In this document: in pieces, positions 1 through 8,414 of the stretch
Layout: every line of letters starts with the position of its first letter
How positions within the stretch are numbered: the stretch's first letter is position 1
Assembly: GCA_958415245.1 (NCBI GenBank)
Contig: CATYYP010000011.1
Coordinates: forward strand, 1-14,812
DNA from: Schaalia odontolytica
Lineage (GTDB): Bacteria; Actinomycetota; Actinomycetes; Actinomycetales; Actinomycetaceae
Length of the DNA stretch: 14,812 nucleotides
Reading direction: 5' to 3'
Notes under the pieces: model-generated
The model's input: only the letters and a program-made list of their open reading frames with translations
Databases searched by the model: none
What the model was told of the DNA's origin: nothing
Translations under genes and position numbers: made by a program

Positions 1-1
1 T

Positions 2-1282
2 CCCCTCGAGCCCGGTCAGGAAGACTCCACCTGGCCCTGCAACGACGAGAAGTACATCACCCACTTCCCGGAGACCAACGAGATCTGGTCCTTCGGTTCG
101 GGCTACGGCGGCAACGCCCTGCTCGGCAAGAAGTGCTTCGCCCTGCGTATCGCCTCGACGATGGCCCGCCGCGACGGCTGGATGGCCGAGCACATGCTCG
201 TCCTGCGCCTGACCCGCGAGACCACCGGCCAGCAGTTCCACGTCACCGCCGCCTTCCCGTCGGCCTGTGGCAAGACCAACCTCGCCATGCTCCAGCCCAC
301 GATCCCCGGCTACAAGGTCGAGACCGTCGGCGACGACATCGCGTGGATGCGTCCCGGTGAGGATGGCCGCCTGCGCGCCATCAACCCCGAGGCTGGCTTC
401 TTCGGCGTTGCCCCCGGCACCTCCTACAAGACCAACCCCATGGCAATGGAGACCGCGAAGGCCAACTCCATCTTCACGAACGTCGCCAGGACCGACGACG
501 GCGACGTGTGGTGGGAAGGCATCGACGGCGAGGTTCCCTCGCACCTGATCGACTGGCACGGCAACGACTGGACCCCCGAGTCCGGCGAGAAGGCTGCTCA
601 CCCGAACAGCCGCTTCACCGTCCCCGCCGCCCAGTGCCCCATCATCTGCCCCGACTGGGAAGCCCCCGAGGGTGTCGCCATTGACGCCATCCTCTTCGGT
701 GGCCGCCGCGCCACCAACGTCCCGCTGGTTGCCGAGCAGTACGAGCCCGCCCACGGCGTGTTCATCGGCGCCTCCGTGGCCTCCGAGGTCACCGCTGCTG
801 CGACCGACGTCAAGGCCGGCTCGCTGCGCCACGACCCCTTCGCCATGCTGCCCTTCTGCGGCTACAACATGGCCGACTACTGGGGCCACTGGCTGGAGAT
901 GCAGGACAAGCTGGGCGAGAAGTTCCCGCACGTCTACCAGGTCAACTGGTTCCGTAAGGACGAAGAGGGCAACTTCATGTGGCCCGGCTACGGCGACAAC
1001 GCCCGCGTCCTGGACTGGATCGTTCGCCGCGCCGCCGGCGAGGTCGAGGCCATTGACGGCGTGACCGGCCGCTACCCGAAGTTCGAGGACTTCAACCTCG
1101 ACGGTCTGGACATCGACGAGGCCGTTTGGGCGAAGCTCTTCGCGATCGACCCCGACGCTTGGGCCGCCGAGATGGACGACACCGAGGAATACTTCTCGCA
1201 GTTCGGCGACAAGGTTCCCGCCGCCATCACCGAGCAGCTGGCCAAGTTCCGCGCGCGTATCGCCGCCGCGAAGCAGGCCTGA
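2..1282 (+). CDS. pckG: Phosphoenolpyruvate carboxykinase (GTP), 5'-truncated by window edge
   Basis: Catalyses the reversible GTP-dependent conversion of oxaloacetate to phosphoenolpyruvate and CO2 in the cytosol, at the gluconeogenesis/anaplerosis branch point. The frame is open from base 2, so the start lies upstream; 426 codons remain, against roughly 600 residues for the family, so about the N-terminal 30% is missing. The frame opens with a recognisable family stretch ([15 protein letters not shown]). The GTP-PEPCK signature [12 protein letters not shown] lies at 254-289 and carries the P-loop (GKT) and the hyper-reactive active-site cysteine. Downstream are [11 protein letters not shown] and the conserved block [20 protein letters not shown]. 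The signature separates it from ATP-dependent PEPCK. It ends at TGA 1280-1282, 15 bases before a strong terminator, so it is not co-transcribed with the next operon by design. Nothing looks broken apart from the window edge. Identification is secure. Confidence 0.97.
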   Translation, partial: PLEPGQEDSTWPCNDEKYITHFPETNEIWSFGSGYGGNALLGKKCFALRIASTMARRDGWMAEHMLVLRLTRETTGQQFHVTAAFPSACGKTNLAMLQPTIPGYKVETVGDDIAWMRPGEDGRLRAINPEAGFFGVAPGTSYKTNPMAMETAKANSIFTNVARTDDGDVWWEGIDGEVPSHLIDWHGNDWTPESGEKAAHPNSRFTVPAAQCPIICPDWEAPEGVAIDAILFGGRRATNVPLVAEQYEPAHGVFIGASVASEVTAAATDVKAGSLRHDPFAMLPFCGYNMADYWGHWLEMQDKLGEKFPHVYQVNWFRKDEEGNFMWPGYGDNARVLDWIVRRAAGEVEAIDGVTGRYPKFEDFNLDGLDIDEAVWAKLFAIDPDAWAAEMDDTEEYFSQFGDKVPAAITEQLAKFRARIAAAKQA

Positions 1283-1297
1283 TCAAAGCGGACCTGA

Positions 1298-1337
1298 GGG
1301 CGAGCCCCGGAGGAAACTCCGGGGCTCGCCCCTTTTT
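1298..1337 (+). terminator. Intrinsic terminator after pckG
   Basis: A perfect 14-bp G+C-rich stem (1298-1311 pairs with 1318-1331) with a 6-base loop GGAAAC is followed by TTTTT at 1333-1337. It begins 15 bases after the pckG stop and is a textbook rho-independent terminator. A second small perfect hairpin (1338-1343 with 1347-1352, loop GTG) follows directly without a T-run and may act as a backup. Confidence 0.93.
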
Positions 1338-1427
1338 CTCCCCGTGGGGGAGTGCCGAAACGCAGAGGAAAGATTCCGAGCGCGGCCAGCCCCAGCCTCG
1401 TCGATAACGAAGCGAAAACTGACCGGG

Positions 1428-1459
1428 TTGTGTCAACAAGGAGCCGTAGGGGCTACACT
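1428..1459 (+). promoter_or_regulatory. Putative promoter of the MoxR/VWA operon
   Basis: TACACT at 1454-1459 is a fair actinobacterial -10 (TANNNT form), 35 bases before the moxR start. The best upstream match is TTGTGT at 1428-1433, with a long 20-base spacer, so the -35 is weak. The call rests mainly on the -10 and on its place between a terminator and the first gene of a tight operon. The leader would be about 30 bases and holds AAGGAG at 1484-1489. Confidence 0.4.
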
Positions 1460-1494
1460 GGAACAGCATCCGACCGCGCACGCAAGGAGAGCCC

Positions 1495-2484
<990 letters not shown>

Positions 2485-2523
2485 CGATTCTCCCGTCCGC
2501 CGCCGACGCCCTCGAGGAACGCA

Positions 2524-3417
2524 ATGCCTGTACGCTCGCGCGAAATCCACGCGCTCTCCACGCGCATCCAGCTGCCCGTCATGCGCAAGCTGCTGTCCAT
2601 CATGGATGGACAGCACTCCGCGCTGCGGCAGGGACGCGGCTGGGAGTTCATGGACCTGGCTCCCTATCAGCCGGGCGACGACGTGCGCGAAATCGACTGG
2701 GCGGCGACGGCTCGCACCGGTTCGCCGGTCATCAAGAGGCACGAGGCCACGGCGAACCTGCAGGTGATGCTCGTCGTCGACACGGGCCGCGAAATGGGCG
2801 CTCTCGCCCCGTCGGGTGAAACGAAGGAAGAGATCGCCCTCGCCGCATGCGAGGCGATCGCATGGCTGAGCGTCGCGCGCGGCGACCAGATCGGCCTCGT
2901 CGCCGGTGACGCCGAGCGCGTGCGCTTCATGCCCGCCCGATCCGGCAACGCCCACGCCGAAACCATCATGCGCCGCATCGAGGAGGACATCACGCTGTCC
3001 TCCCCGCACTCGGACGTGCCCAAGCTCCTGGCGCGCGCGCGGACGGTGACCCGACGCCGCAGCCTCATCGTCATCGTCACCGACGCAACCCAGCCGGAGC
3101 CGACCCGCCTGTCCGATGACCTCATCAAGTCCCTATCCGTGCGCCACCAGGTCATCCTCGTGAGCGTTGAGGACATTGACCCGACCTCCCTTGAGGAGGG
3201 AACGAACGTGGTCGACGTGACCGAAGGGCCCCTCCCGGACTTCCTGTTGCGTGACTCGCAGCTGGCCGGGGAAGCCGCCAATCTTGTGGCGATGCGCCGA
3301 CACGCGGTCGCCCAAATGCTCGATAAACGTGGGGTGATCCGCGTGGACGTGGGCTCCAGTCAGGACGTCCCGCGCGCACTCATGCGAGCCCTCGAAAGGG
3401 GAGCACATGTCCGGTGA
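2524..3417 (+). CDS. DUF58 domain protein (VWA-like fold, MoxR partner)
   Basis: A 297-residue protein with the DUF58 core at residues 38-74: GRGWEFMDLAPYQPGDDVRE, then IDWAATART and KRHE. This block is diagnostic for proteins encoded beside MoxR ATPases, such as YeaD-like proteins. The following VWA-like part begins VVDTGREMG (84-92). It keeps the first metal-site Asp (Asp86) but has Gly and Glu where a standard MIDAS DxSxS has Ser, so it probably does not bind metal in the canonical way. No membrane segment is evident, so it is likely cytosolic or peripheral. The ATG start has GAGGAAC at 2513-2519, and lies 39 bases after the moxR stop. The 3' end overlaps the next gene by 11 bases, which suggests translational coupling. 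Its biochemical role is unknown even for the family; an adaptor between MoxR and the membrane VWA proteins is an inference. Confidence 0.9.
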   Translation: MPVRSREIHALSTRIQLPVMRKLLSIMDGQHSALRQGRGWEFMDLAPYQPGDDVREIDWAATARTGSPVIKRHEATANLQVMLVVDTGREMGALAPSGETKEEIALAACEAIAWLSVARGDQIGLVAGDAERVRFMPARSGNAHAETIMRRIEEDITLSSPHSDVPKLLARARTVTRRRSLIVIVTDATQPEPTRLSDDLIKSLSVRHQVILVSVEDIDPTSLEEGTNVVDVTEGPLPDFLLRDSQLAGEAANLVAMRRHAVAQMLDKRGVIRVDVGSSQDVPRALMRALERGAHVR

Positions 3418-3895
3418 TCTCACCAACGGCCTGAACGATCCCGCGCTCTACCCGAACTGGATGTGGATCCTGGGGACGGTACTCGTCGTGGCCGTCCTCG
3501 GGTGGATTGTCTACAGCATCTGGCGCTGGTGGACGTCGCGTATCGGCGAGGTCATGGAACTTCAGACGATCACGGATGCTCGCCGCAAGAAGTACCTCAC
3601 CTACATCGATCAGATTGCCGACCGCTACGCCGACGGTGACCTGGATGCGCGCGGCGTTCACCTGGCGCTCGCGGGCCTCATGCGTGCCCTGGGCACCGAG
3701 CGAACGGGCCGAGACCTCGAGGTCGCGACCGTGTCCGAGGTGCGCGAGCTCGTCCCCGTGTGGCCGGGCCTGGCCGACATCCTGCAGGCCTGCGAAGTCC
3801 CCAGTTTCTCGGGCGATGAGATCCCGCAGGGGCAGCCTTCTCACGAGGCCGTCACCAACGTCTTGACCATGGCCGTGGAGGCGGTGAACGTATGA
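3407..3895 (+). CDS. Small one-TM membrane protein of the MoxR operon (DUF4381-like position)
   Basis: I do not recognise a named family with certainty. The 162-residue protein has one strong membrane segment near the N-terminus (about residues 18-42, rich in Trp, Val and Leu), then a soluble part of about 120 residues beginning with Arg/Lys-rich stretches. Positive residues after the segment suggest a cytoplasmic C-terminal domain. In MoxR operons of other bacteria, a one-TM protein annotated DUF4381 occupies this slot between DUF58 and the first VWA gene; the assignment here rests on position and topology, not on a motif. AAGGGGAG at 3397-3404 sets the ATG. It overlaps the DUF58 gene by 11 bases and the next gene by 4 (ATGA), so it is embedded in the operon. 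A role as membrane scaffold for MoxR/DUF58 is inference. Confidence 0.85.
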   Translation: MSGDLTNGLNDPALYPNWMWILGTVLVVAVLGWIVYSIWRWWTSRIGEVMELQTITDARRKKYLTYIDQIADRYADGDLDARGVHLALAGLMRALGTERTGRDLEVATVSEVRELVPVWPGLADILQACEVPSFSGDEIPQGQPSHEAVTNVLTMAVEAVNV

Positions 3896-4908
3896 GGTTC
3901 TGGTGGTTGATTCTCGTCGTCCTGGCGGTCGTCGCAATCGCGACGGTCGTCGGGTGGCTGCTCGCGCGTCGCGCCGGCGTGCGTTCGGGCAAGAAGGGCT
4001 GGGTTGCCAACACGGGCTACCTGCGCGGCCTGCCGAAGTACCAGGCCCTCGTGCGTCGCACGCGCGCCTCGCTGGCCATGGCCTTCGTCTGCTTCCTGAT
4101 CGCCGTCATCGCGACCTCCGTGTCGGCGGGCGCGCCCGTCGACCGGTACGTCAAGCACGACAAGTCCGCGAGCCGCGACATCGTCCTGTGCCTGGACTCG
4201 TCCGGATCGATGCTGCCTTACGACTCAAAGATCGGCGGGGCCTTCCGGCAAATCATCTCCCACTTCGAGGGCGAGAGAATCTCGCTGCAGCTGTGGGACG
4301 CCTACTCGATGACGATGTTCCCGCTCACCGACGACTACGACATGGCCACCGACGTTCTCCAGGACATGTCGGACACGATCGACACCGGCCTCATCCAAAT
4401 TGGTGGAAAGGTGTCTGGAACAAGGGAACTCTTCGAGTACCTGGAGCCCGTCTTGGACGAGAATCAGGAAGTCTCCTCGCTCGTCGGCGACGGTCTGGCC
4501 TCGTGCGTCATGGGCTTCGACCATAACGACAAGCAGCGTTCCCGCACCATCTTGCTGGCCACTGACAACGAGGTGTACGGCGAGGGCGTCTACGACCTGA
4601 GCGAGGCGATCGAATTCGCGAAGAGCCAGGGCGTGACGGTCACGGCCCTGTACCCGGGATCGGATATCAGCCTGAGCTCCGCGGCCCTGCAGCTGCGTGA
4701 TGAGGTCCGTAAGACCGGTGGCGACTTCTACGATGCCTCGTCCCCGTCGGCCGTGGATAGCGTGGTGAAGCAGATCGAGGCCGAACAGAAAGAAGAACTT
4801 GACTCCGCTGGAAAGATGATGGAGACGGACCGCCCCGGCGCCGCCCTGGGGTGGACACTCTTCGGCGTCGTGTCCCTGCTCGGTCTGCTGGCGTTCGGGA
4901 GGCTCTGA
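3892..4908 (+). CDS. VWA-domain membrane protein (BatA-like), intact MIDAS
   Basis: A 338-residue membrane protein with two N-terminal hydrophobic segments (about 3-25 and 60-80), a VWA domain from about 96 to 300, and a C-terminal membrane segment (about 317-336). This is the layout of BatA/BatB-like Bat proteins. The metal-ion-dependent adhesion site is intact: DIVLCLDSSGSM gives Asp102, Ser104 and Ser106, and LLATDNE supplies a later acidic residue (Asp225) after strand 4. With a paired N-terminal hairpin and a C-terminal anchor, the VWA domain could face either side; Bat-type models place it outside the cytoplasm. The start overlaps the preceding stop as ATGA. Only one base separates its stop from the next start, so the two VWA proteins are likely made together and may form a hetero-complex. 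Function beyond VWA-mediated protein binding is unknown. Confidence 0.92.
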   Translation: MRFWWLILVVLAVVAIATVVGWLLARRAGVRSGKKGWVANTGYLRGLPKYQALVRRTRASLAMAFVCFLIAVIATSVSAGAPVDRYVKHDKSASRDIVLCLDSSGSMLPYDSKIGGAFRQIISHFEGERISLQLWDAYSMTMFPLTDDYDMATDVLQDMSDTIDTGLIQIGGKVSGTRELFEYLEPVLDENQEVSSLVGDGLASCVMGFDHNDKQRSRTILLATDNEVYGEGVYDLSEAIEFAKSQGVTVTALYPGSDISLSSAALQLRDEVRKTGGDFYDASSPSAVDSVVKQIEAEQKEELDSAGKMMETDRPGAALGWTLFGVVSLLGLLAFGRL

Positions 4909-4909
4909 C

Positions 4910-5944
4910 ATGATTTTTCGCCCCGTCTTTCACTTGGTCATCCTGGGCATCATCGGCGTGCTCGGCGCGCTCTTCGTGTTCCTGTCGGCCAAGCGCGCCA
5001 CCCGCCGCCACGTCATGGATGTTCTGCGTCGCTTCCTCATCGTCGTCACAGTCATCATCATGGGCGCAGGCCCGTCGATCCCCGGTGAAGCCCAGGAAGT
5101 GACCTCGACCCTCGAGGTCTACTTCGTCATCGACCGCACCGGCTCCATGGCCGCCGAGGACTGGGACGGCAGCAAGCCCCGCATCGACGGTGTGCGCAAC
5201 GACATCTCGATCATGATGAACATCCTCACCGGCTCGCGCTTCTCCATCATGTCCTGGGACTCGAGGGTCCACACGGACCTGCCGCTGACCTCCGACGCTT
5301 CCGCGGTCGTCTCGTACATGGATTCCTTCGACCGCGAGCTCTCCAGTTCCTCTCAGGGATCGTCGGTGAACCGACCCGCCCAAGACCTCGCCAAGCTCCT
5401 GAAGAAAAACAAGGAACGCCACCCCCAGAACGTGCGCGCGCTTTTCGTCTTCTCCGACGGCGAGACCTCCAACCAGGACCACTGGAGCAGCGCCCCCTCC
5501 GGCAACGCCAGCGACTGGGATACCGTCAAGGAGTACATTGATGGCGGCCTCGTCCTCGGCTACGGCACCGAGGAAGGCGGCCCCATGAAGGTGCTGCGCC
5601 TGGGTGACAGCGGCTCCCAGAGCGGCGGTGAACCCGAGTACATCCACGACTCCTCGAAGCCCGACAACCCGATCGCCATTTCGAAGATCGACGAGGTCGC
5701 CCTGAAGGATGTCGCCTCACGCGTGGGCGTCGACTACGTGCATTCGCCTGACAAGTCGGCGATCGAATCGCACGCTCGTTCCGTGCTCGACAAGGCGACG
5801 ACGATGGCCGAGTCGCGCAACCTGAAAGACACGTATCGCTACATCATCTGGCCTTTCGCACTCCTTCTTGGGGCTCTCCTCGCGTGGGAGGGTGCCACGC
5901 TGGCGCTGCGCGCCCAACAGTTGAGGAACTCCCATGCCATCTGA
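4910..5944 (+). CDS. Second VWA-domain membrane protein (BatB-like), intact MIDAS
   Basis: A 344-residue protein with the same architecture as its upstream neighbour: hydrophobic segments at about 5-27 and 40-57, a VWA domain from about 66 to 305, and a C-terminal membrane segment around 312-333. The MIDAS is of the DxTxS form: YFVIDRTGSM gives Asp75, Thr77 and Ser79, and FVFSDGE supplies Asp183. Its sequence differs clearly from the first VWA protein, so this is an old paralogue pair, not a recent duplication. The ATG is preceded by GGGAGG at 4897-4902, inside the end of the upstream gene. The 3' end overlaps the next gene by 11 bases. Paired VWA proteins beside MoxR are known from Bat-type operons (BatA/BatB); in this window which one contacts MoxR is not decidable. 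Confidence 0.92.
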   Translation: MIFRPVFHLVILGIIGVLGALFVFLSAKRATRRHVMDVLRRFLIVVTVIIMGAGPSIPGEAQEVTSTLEVYFVIDRTGSMAAEDWDGSKPRIDGVRNDISIMMNILTGSRFSIMSWDSRVHTDLPLTSDASAVVSYMDSFDRELSSSSQGSSVNRPAQDLAKLLKKNKERHPQNVRALFVFSDGETSNQDHWSSAPSGNASDWDTVKEYIDGGLVLGYGTEEGGPMKVLRLGDSGSQSGGEPEYIHDSSKPDNPIAISKIDEVALKDVASRVGVDYVHSPDKSAIESHARSVLDKATTMAESRNLKDTYRYIIWPFALLLGALLAWEGATLALRAQQLRNSHAI

Positions 5945-6968
5945 GAACTCGCAGCCTGAAGCAGACCTCCTCCCCTTTGGCGCGCCCCAGGTCGATCCCG
6001 TCGATGCGTCCGTTCGCGCGAAGCTCACCAAGGCCTCGTCGGGCAAACAGAAGATCCAGCGCAACCCCCGTGCGCTGCGCCCTCTGTGGTACTCCATCCC
6101 GATCCTCGTCATCGTGCTGAGCGTCGCCGCGTACCTGATCGGCCTCTCGCTCTGGTCGCGCTCGTCCCTGAGCCACTGGAAGGCGCAGGAATACGACATC
6201 GCACAGACAGGCTACGAAGGCCAGATGGCGTGGACAAAGATCGGCATCGAGCGCTGGGTCGCGCACTACAACCGCGGCACCACTCTCGTGCGTCAGGGAC
6301 AGACCGACGAGGGGGTGACGGAGCTGCGTACCGCCTTCGACCTCGTCCCCAAGGCCACCGAGGTCCAGCCTGGCCGACTCGAGCCCTTCTCCTACGAATG
6401 CCGCGTTCGCGTCAACCTCGCGATCGGCATCGAGATTCAGGGTGACGCGCAGGCTGCCGCCGGCGCCTACGGAAACGCCGCGACCACCTACCAGGAAGCG
6501 GAAGAGACTGTCGCCCCCTGTCAGACCGCCTCCAACTCCAGCCAGAACCAGTCCGACCAGAACCAGTCTGACGACCAGAACCAGTCTGACAACAAGGACC
6601 AGTCGAGTAACCAGAACCAGTCCGGTGACCAGCAGCAGTCTGGCAAGCAGTCCGATAACCCCGCCGACCAGAACAAGGAACGCGTCGAGGACAAGAAGCA
6701 GAAGGCTGAGGAGCAGTCCCAGGAGCAGGGCGACCAGCAGCAGGACCAGCAGCAGGACCAGCAGAAGGACCAGCAGGACAAGGGATCGAAGGATCAGCAG
6801 ACGAACCCGAGTCCCAGCCCGAGCCCCTCGCAGAATCCCTACGAAGGCGAGACCCCGGGAGAGAAGCAGCGCCGTGAGGAGCTGGAGCACAAGAACGATC
6901 AGCGCAACAAGGACCAGCGCTACAAGAAGGATGACCGCCGTAGCGGCAACCCGAACGGCGCCTGGTGA
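5934..6968 (+). CDS. One-TM protein with TPR-like segment and long Q/N/S/D-rich tail
   Basis: Last gene of the MoxR operon; 344 residues. Residues 1-51 are a basic N-terminus, 52-74 a single membrane segment, and 107-195 a helical region with a TPR-like motif (HYNRGTTLVRQGQTDEGVTE, then LRTAFDLVPKA). Residues 201-299 are low complexity: repeated NQSD-type units, then a Lys/Glu-rich patch, then QQQD/DQQK units, then NPSPSPSPS. The last 45 residues are highly charged and end in Trp. Basic residues before the membrane segment suggest the tail lies outside the cytoplasm. A TPR-bearing protein in this slot resembles BatC/BatB-TPR proteins of MoxR operons, which is inference from position and helix pattern. 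No LPXTG sorting signal or lipobox is visible. The ATG overlaps the previous gene by 11 bases and has GAGGA at 5923-5927. Function unknown; the tail could act as a flexible spacer through or along the wall. Confidence 0.87.
   Translation: MPSENSQPEADLLPFGAPQVDPVDASVRAKLTKASSGKQKIQRNPRALRPLWYSIPILVIVLSVAAYLIGLSLWSRSSLSHWKAQEYDIAQTGYEGQMAWTKIGIERWVAHYNRGTTLVRQGQTDEGVTELRTAFDLVPKATEVQPGRLEPFSYECRVRVNLAIGIEIQGDAQAAAGAYGNAATTYQEAEETVAPCQTASNSSQNQSDQNQSDDQNQSDNKDQSSNQNQSGDQQQSGKQSDNPADQNKERVEDKKQKAEEQSQEQGDQQQDQQQDQQKDQQDKGSKDQQTNPSPSPSPSQNPYEGETPGEKQRREELEHKNDQRNKDQRYKKDDRRSGNPNGAW
6543..6622 (+). repeat. Imperfect coding repeat, CAGAACCAGTC units
   Basis: The 11-base word CAGAACCAGTC occurs four times (6543, 6558, 6576, 6612), with spacings of 15, 18 and 36 bases, all multiples of three. 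It encodes the QNQS units of the low-complexity tail, joined by Asp-rich linkers. In-frame spacing means unit gain or loss would change tail length without breaking the gene. Confidence 0.85.
6732..6779 (+). repeat. Four tandem 12-base coding repeats (GACCAGCAGCAG)
   Basis: Four consecutive 12-base units: two exact GACCAGCAGCAG, then GACCAGCAGAAG and GACCAGCAGGAC. They encode DQQQ, DQQQ, DQQK and DQQD. Near-identical codons, not just residues, point to recent slippage-type expansion. Confidence 0.9.
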
Positions 6969-7020
6969 GGGCCGCAAGCCCGTCTCACTTTCGCTGTGAC
7001 GTGCACCCATAAAACACCAC

Positions 7021-7039
7021 GGTGGCCCGGAAGGCCACC
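7021..7039. repeat. Inverted repeat between the MoxR operon and purD
   Basis: Perfect 7-bp arms GGTGGCC and GGCCACC around a 5-base loop CGGAA. There is no T-run after it, so it is a poor intrinsic terminator. It sits just where the -35 region of the purD promoter should be, so it could be an operator or a weak terminator of the upstream operon; the sequence does not decide. Confidence 0.6.
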
Positions 7040-7048
7040 AAACACCGA

Positions 7049-7060
7049 TAGGCTTGAATC
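7049..7060 (+). promoter_or_regulatory. Putative -10 for a leaderless purD transcript
   Basis: TAGGCT at 7049-7054 fits the actinobacterial -10 form TANNNT and ends six bases before the GTG at 7061. Transcription would then start at or within a base of the start codon. No Shine-Dalgarno-like sequence precedes the GTG, unlike nearly every other gene here. Leaderless starts are common in actinobacteria. No convincing -35 is seen. Confidence 0.55.
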
Positions 7061-8395
7061 GTGAAGGTTCTTCTCGTTGGTAACGGAGGTCGCGAACACG
7101 CGATCGCCCGTGCGCTGGTACGAACGTCCACCCCGGAGCATCCCGTGTCGCTTGTCGTCCAGGCGGGTAACCCCGCGCTGGAGCAGCTGGGCCGCTCCCT
7201 GACCATGGATCCACTGGATCCGAAGGACGTCGTCCGTCGCGCCACGTCTGAGAACGTCGACCTCGTGGTCGTCGGCCCCGAGGCGCCGCTCGTCGCGGGC
7301 GTCGCGGATGCGGTCCTGGACTACGGCATCCCCGTCTTTGGCCCCACGAAGGACGCCGCGCGTCTCGAGGCCTCCAAGTCGTTCGCGAAGCAGGTCATGG
7401 CCGATGCCGGCGTGGCCACGGCTCGCGCCTTCACGTGCACCACGATGGACCAGGTCGAGGCCGCGTTCGACGACCTGGGTGCCCCCTACGTCGTGAAGGA
7501 CGACGCGCTTGCCGCCGGCAAGGGTGTCGTCGTGACCACCGACCGCGCCCAGGCCTCGGAGCATGCGCGCGCCTGCCTGTCGCGCGACGGGGGAGCGGTC
7601 GTTATCGAGGACTACCTCGACGGCCCCGAGGTCTCCCTCTTCTGTTTCGCCGACGGTGCTACCGTCGTGCCGCTGCAGCCCGCGCAGGACTTCAAGCGCG
7701 TGGGCGACGGCAACGAGGGCCCGAACACGGGCGGCATGGGTGCCTACAGCCCCCTCCCGTGGCTCCCCGAAGAGGCCACGCAGCGCATCGTCGACGAGGT
7801 CGCTCAGCCCGTCATCACCGAGATGGCCCGTCGCGGCACCCCCTTCCGTGGCCTCCTGTACTGCGGCCTCGCGATGAGCTCGAAGGGCATCCGCGTCGTC
7901 GAATTCAACGTGCGTTTCGGCGACCCGGAGACCCAGGCGGTCCTTGAGCGCCTCGACTCCCCGTTGGCCCCCATCCTGTACGCGGCCGCGACCGGCACTC
8001 TCGCCAAGGTCCCCGCCCCCGTGTGGAGCGAGGATGCGGCCGTCACGGTCGTCATGGCCTCGGGCGGCTACCCGGGTCCCACGGATACCGGACATGAGAT
8101 CACGGGTATCGAAGCGGCCGAGGAGCTTGACGGCGTCCACGTCATCCACGCCGGCACTTCCGAGGAGATCACCGACGACCCGACCGACGTCGCGGCGGGA
8201 TGCTGCGGCTTCGAGCCGACCTACGCGCTGGTGAACTCCGGCGGCCGAGTCCTCGACGTCGTCGCCCGCGCGGCCACGCTCGACGAGGCCCGGGCGCTCG
8301 CCTACCGCGGCGTCGACCTCATCCACTTCGACGGGGAGCACCACCGCAGCGACATTGCGACGTGGCCCGCCGACCTGGTCGTCACCCTCGACTGA
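7061..8395 (+). CDS. purD: Phosphoribosylamine-glycine ligase (GAR synthetase)
   Basis: Joins glycine to 5-phosphoribosylamine using ATP to make GAR, step 2 of de novo purine synthesis; cytosolic ATP-grasp enzyme. The 444 residues slightly exceed the usual 420-430. The N-terminal domain opens MKVLLVGNGGREHA with the GNGGREH motif at 7-13, then VVGPEAPLVAGVAD. The ATP-grasp part has VVKDDALAAGKGVVV (144-158) and GDGNEGPNTGGMGAYSP (215-231). The signature RFGDPE is at 285-290, following the metal-binding Asn283. The C-terminal domain has NSGGRVLDVVA. The GTG start is fixed by the conserved N-terminal sequence; with no ribosome binding site and a -10 six bases upstream, it is probably translated from a leaderless mRNA. 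It starts the purD-purC-purS-purQ-purL cluster and is 19 bases from purC. Confidence 0.97.
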   Translation: MKVLLVGNGGREHAIARALVRTSTPEHPVSLVVQAGNPALEQLGRSLTMDPLDPKDVVRRATSENVDLVVVGPEAPLVAGVADAVLDYGIPVFGPTKDAARLEASKSFAKQVMADAGVATARAFTCTTMDQVEAAFDDLGAPYVVKDDALAAGKGVVVTTDRAQASEHARACLSRDGGAVVIEDYLDGPEVSLFCFADGATVVPLQPAQDFKRVGDGNEGPNTGGMGAYSPLPWLPEEATQRIVDEVAQPVITEMARRGTPFRGLLYCGLAMSSKGIRVVEFNVRFGDPETQAVLERLDSPLAPILYAAATGTLAKVPAPVWSEDAAVTVVMASGGYPGPTDTGHEITGIEAAEELDGVHVIHAGTSEEITDDPTDVAAGCCGFEPTYALVNSGGRVLDVVARAATLDEARALAYRGVDLIHFDGEHHRSDIATWPADLVVTLD

Positions 8396-8404
8396 GAAAC
8401 CCCT

Positions 8405-8410
8405 GAGGAG
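8405..8410 (+). promoter_or_regulatory. Ribosome binding site fixing the purC start
   Basis: GAGGAG lies four bases before ATG 8415. An in-frame ATG also exists at 8355, inside purD, but the 20 extra residues it would add are unlike any PurC N-terminus and it has no ribosome binding site. Confidence 0.85.
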
Positions 8411-8414
8411 CATC

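Noticed and set aside
52..59. Walker A Ser in MoxR (protein residues 52-59, bases 1648-1671) as evidence of a dead ATPase
   Set aside because: The first position of this motif varies among MoxR proteins, and Lys58, Thr59, Walker B, both sensors and the arginine finger are all present. Coordinates in this entry are protein residues.
7021..7039. Intrinsic terminator of the MoxR operon
   Set aside because: Only 7 bp of stem and no T-run; it is kept as an inverted repeat of uncertain role.
5844..7214. A 456-codon reverse-strand frame with a striking Leu/Val-rich run that looks like a membrane protein
   Set aside because: The Leu run is simply the complement of the CAG-rich Gln repeats of the forward gene (CAG read as CTG). 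It also overlaps three well-supported forward genes.
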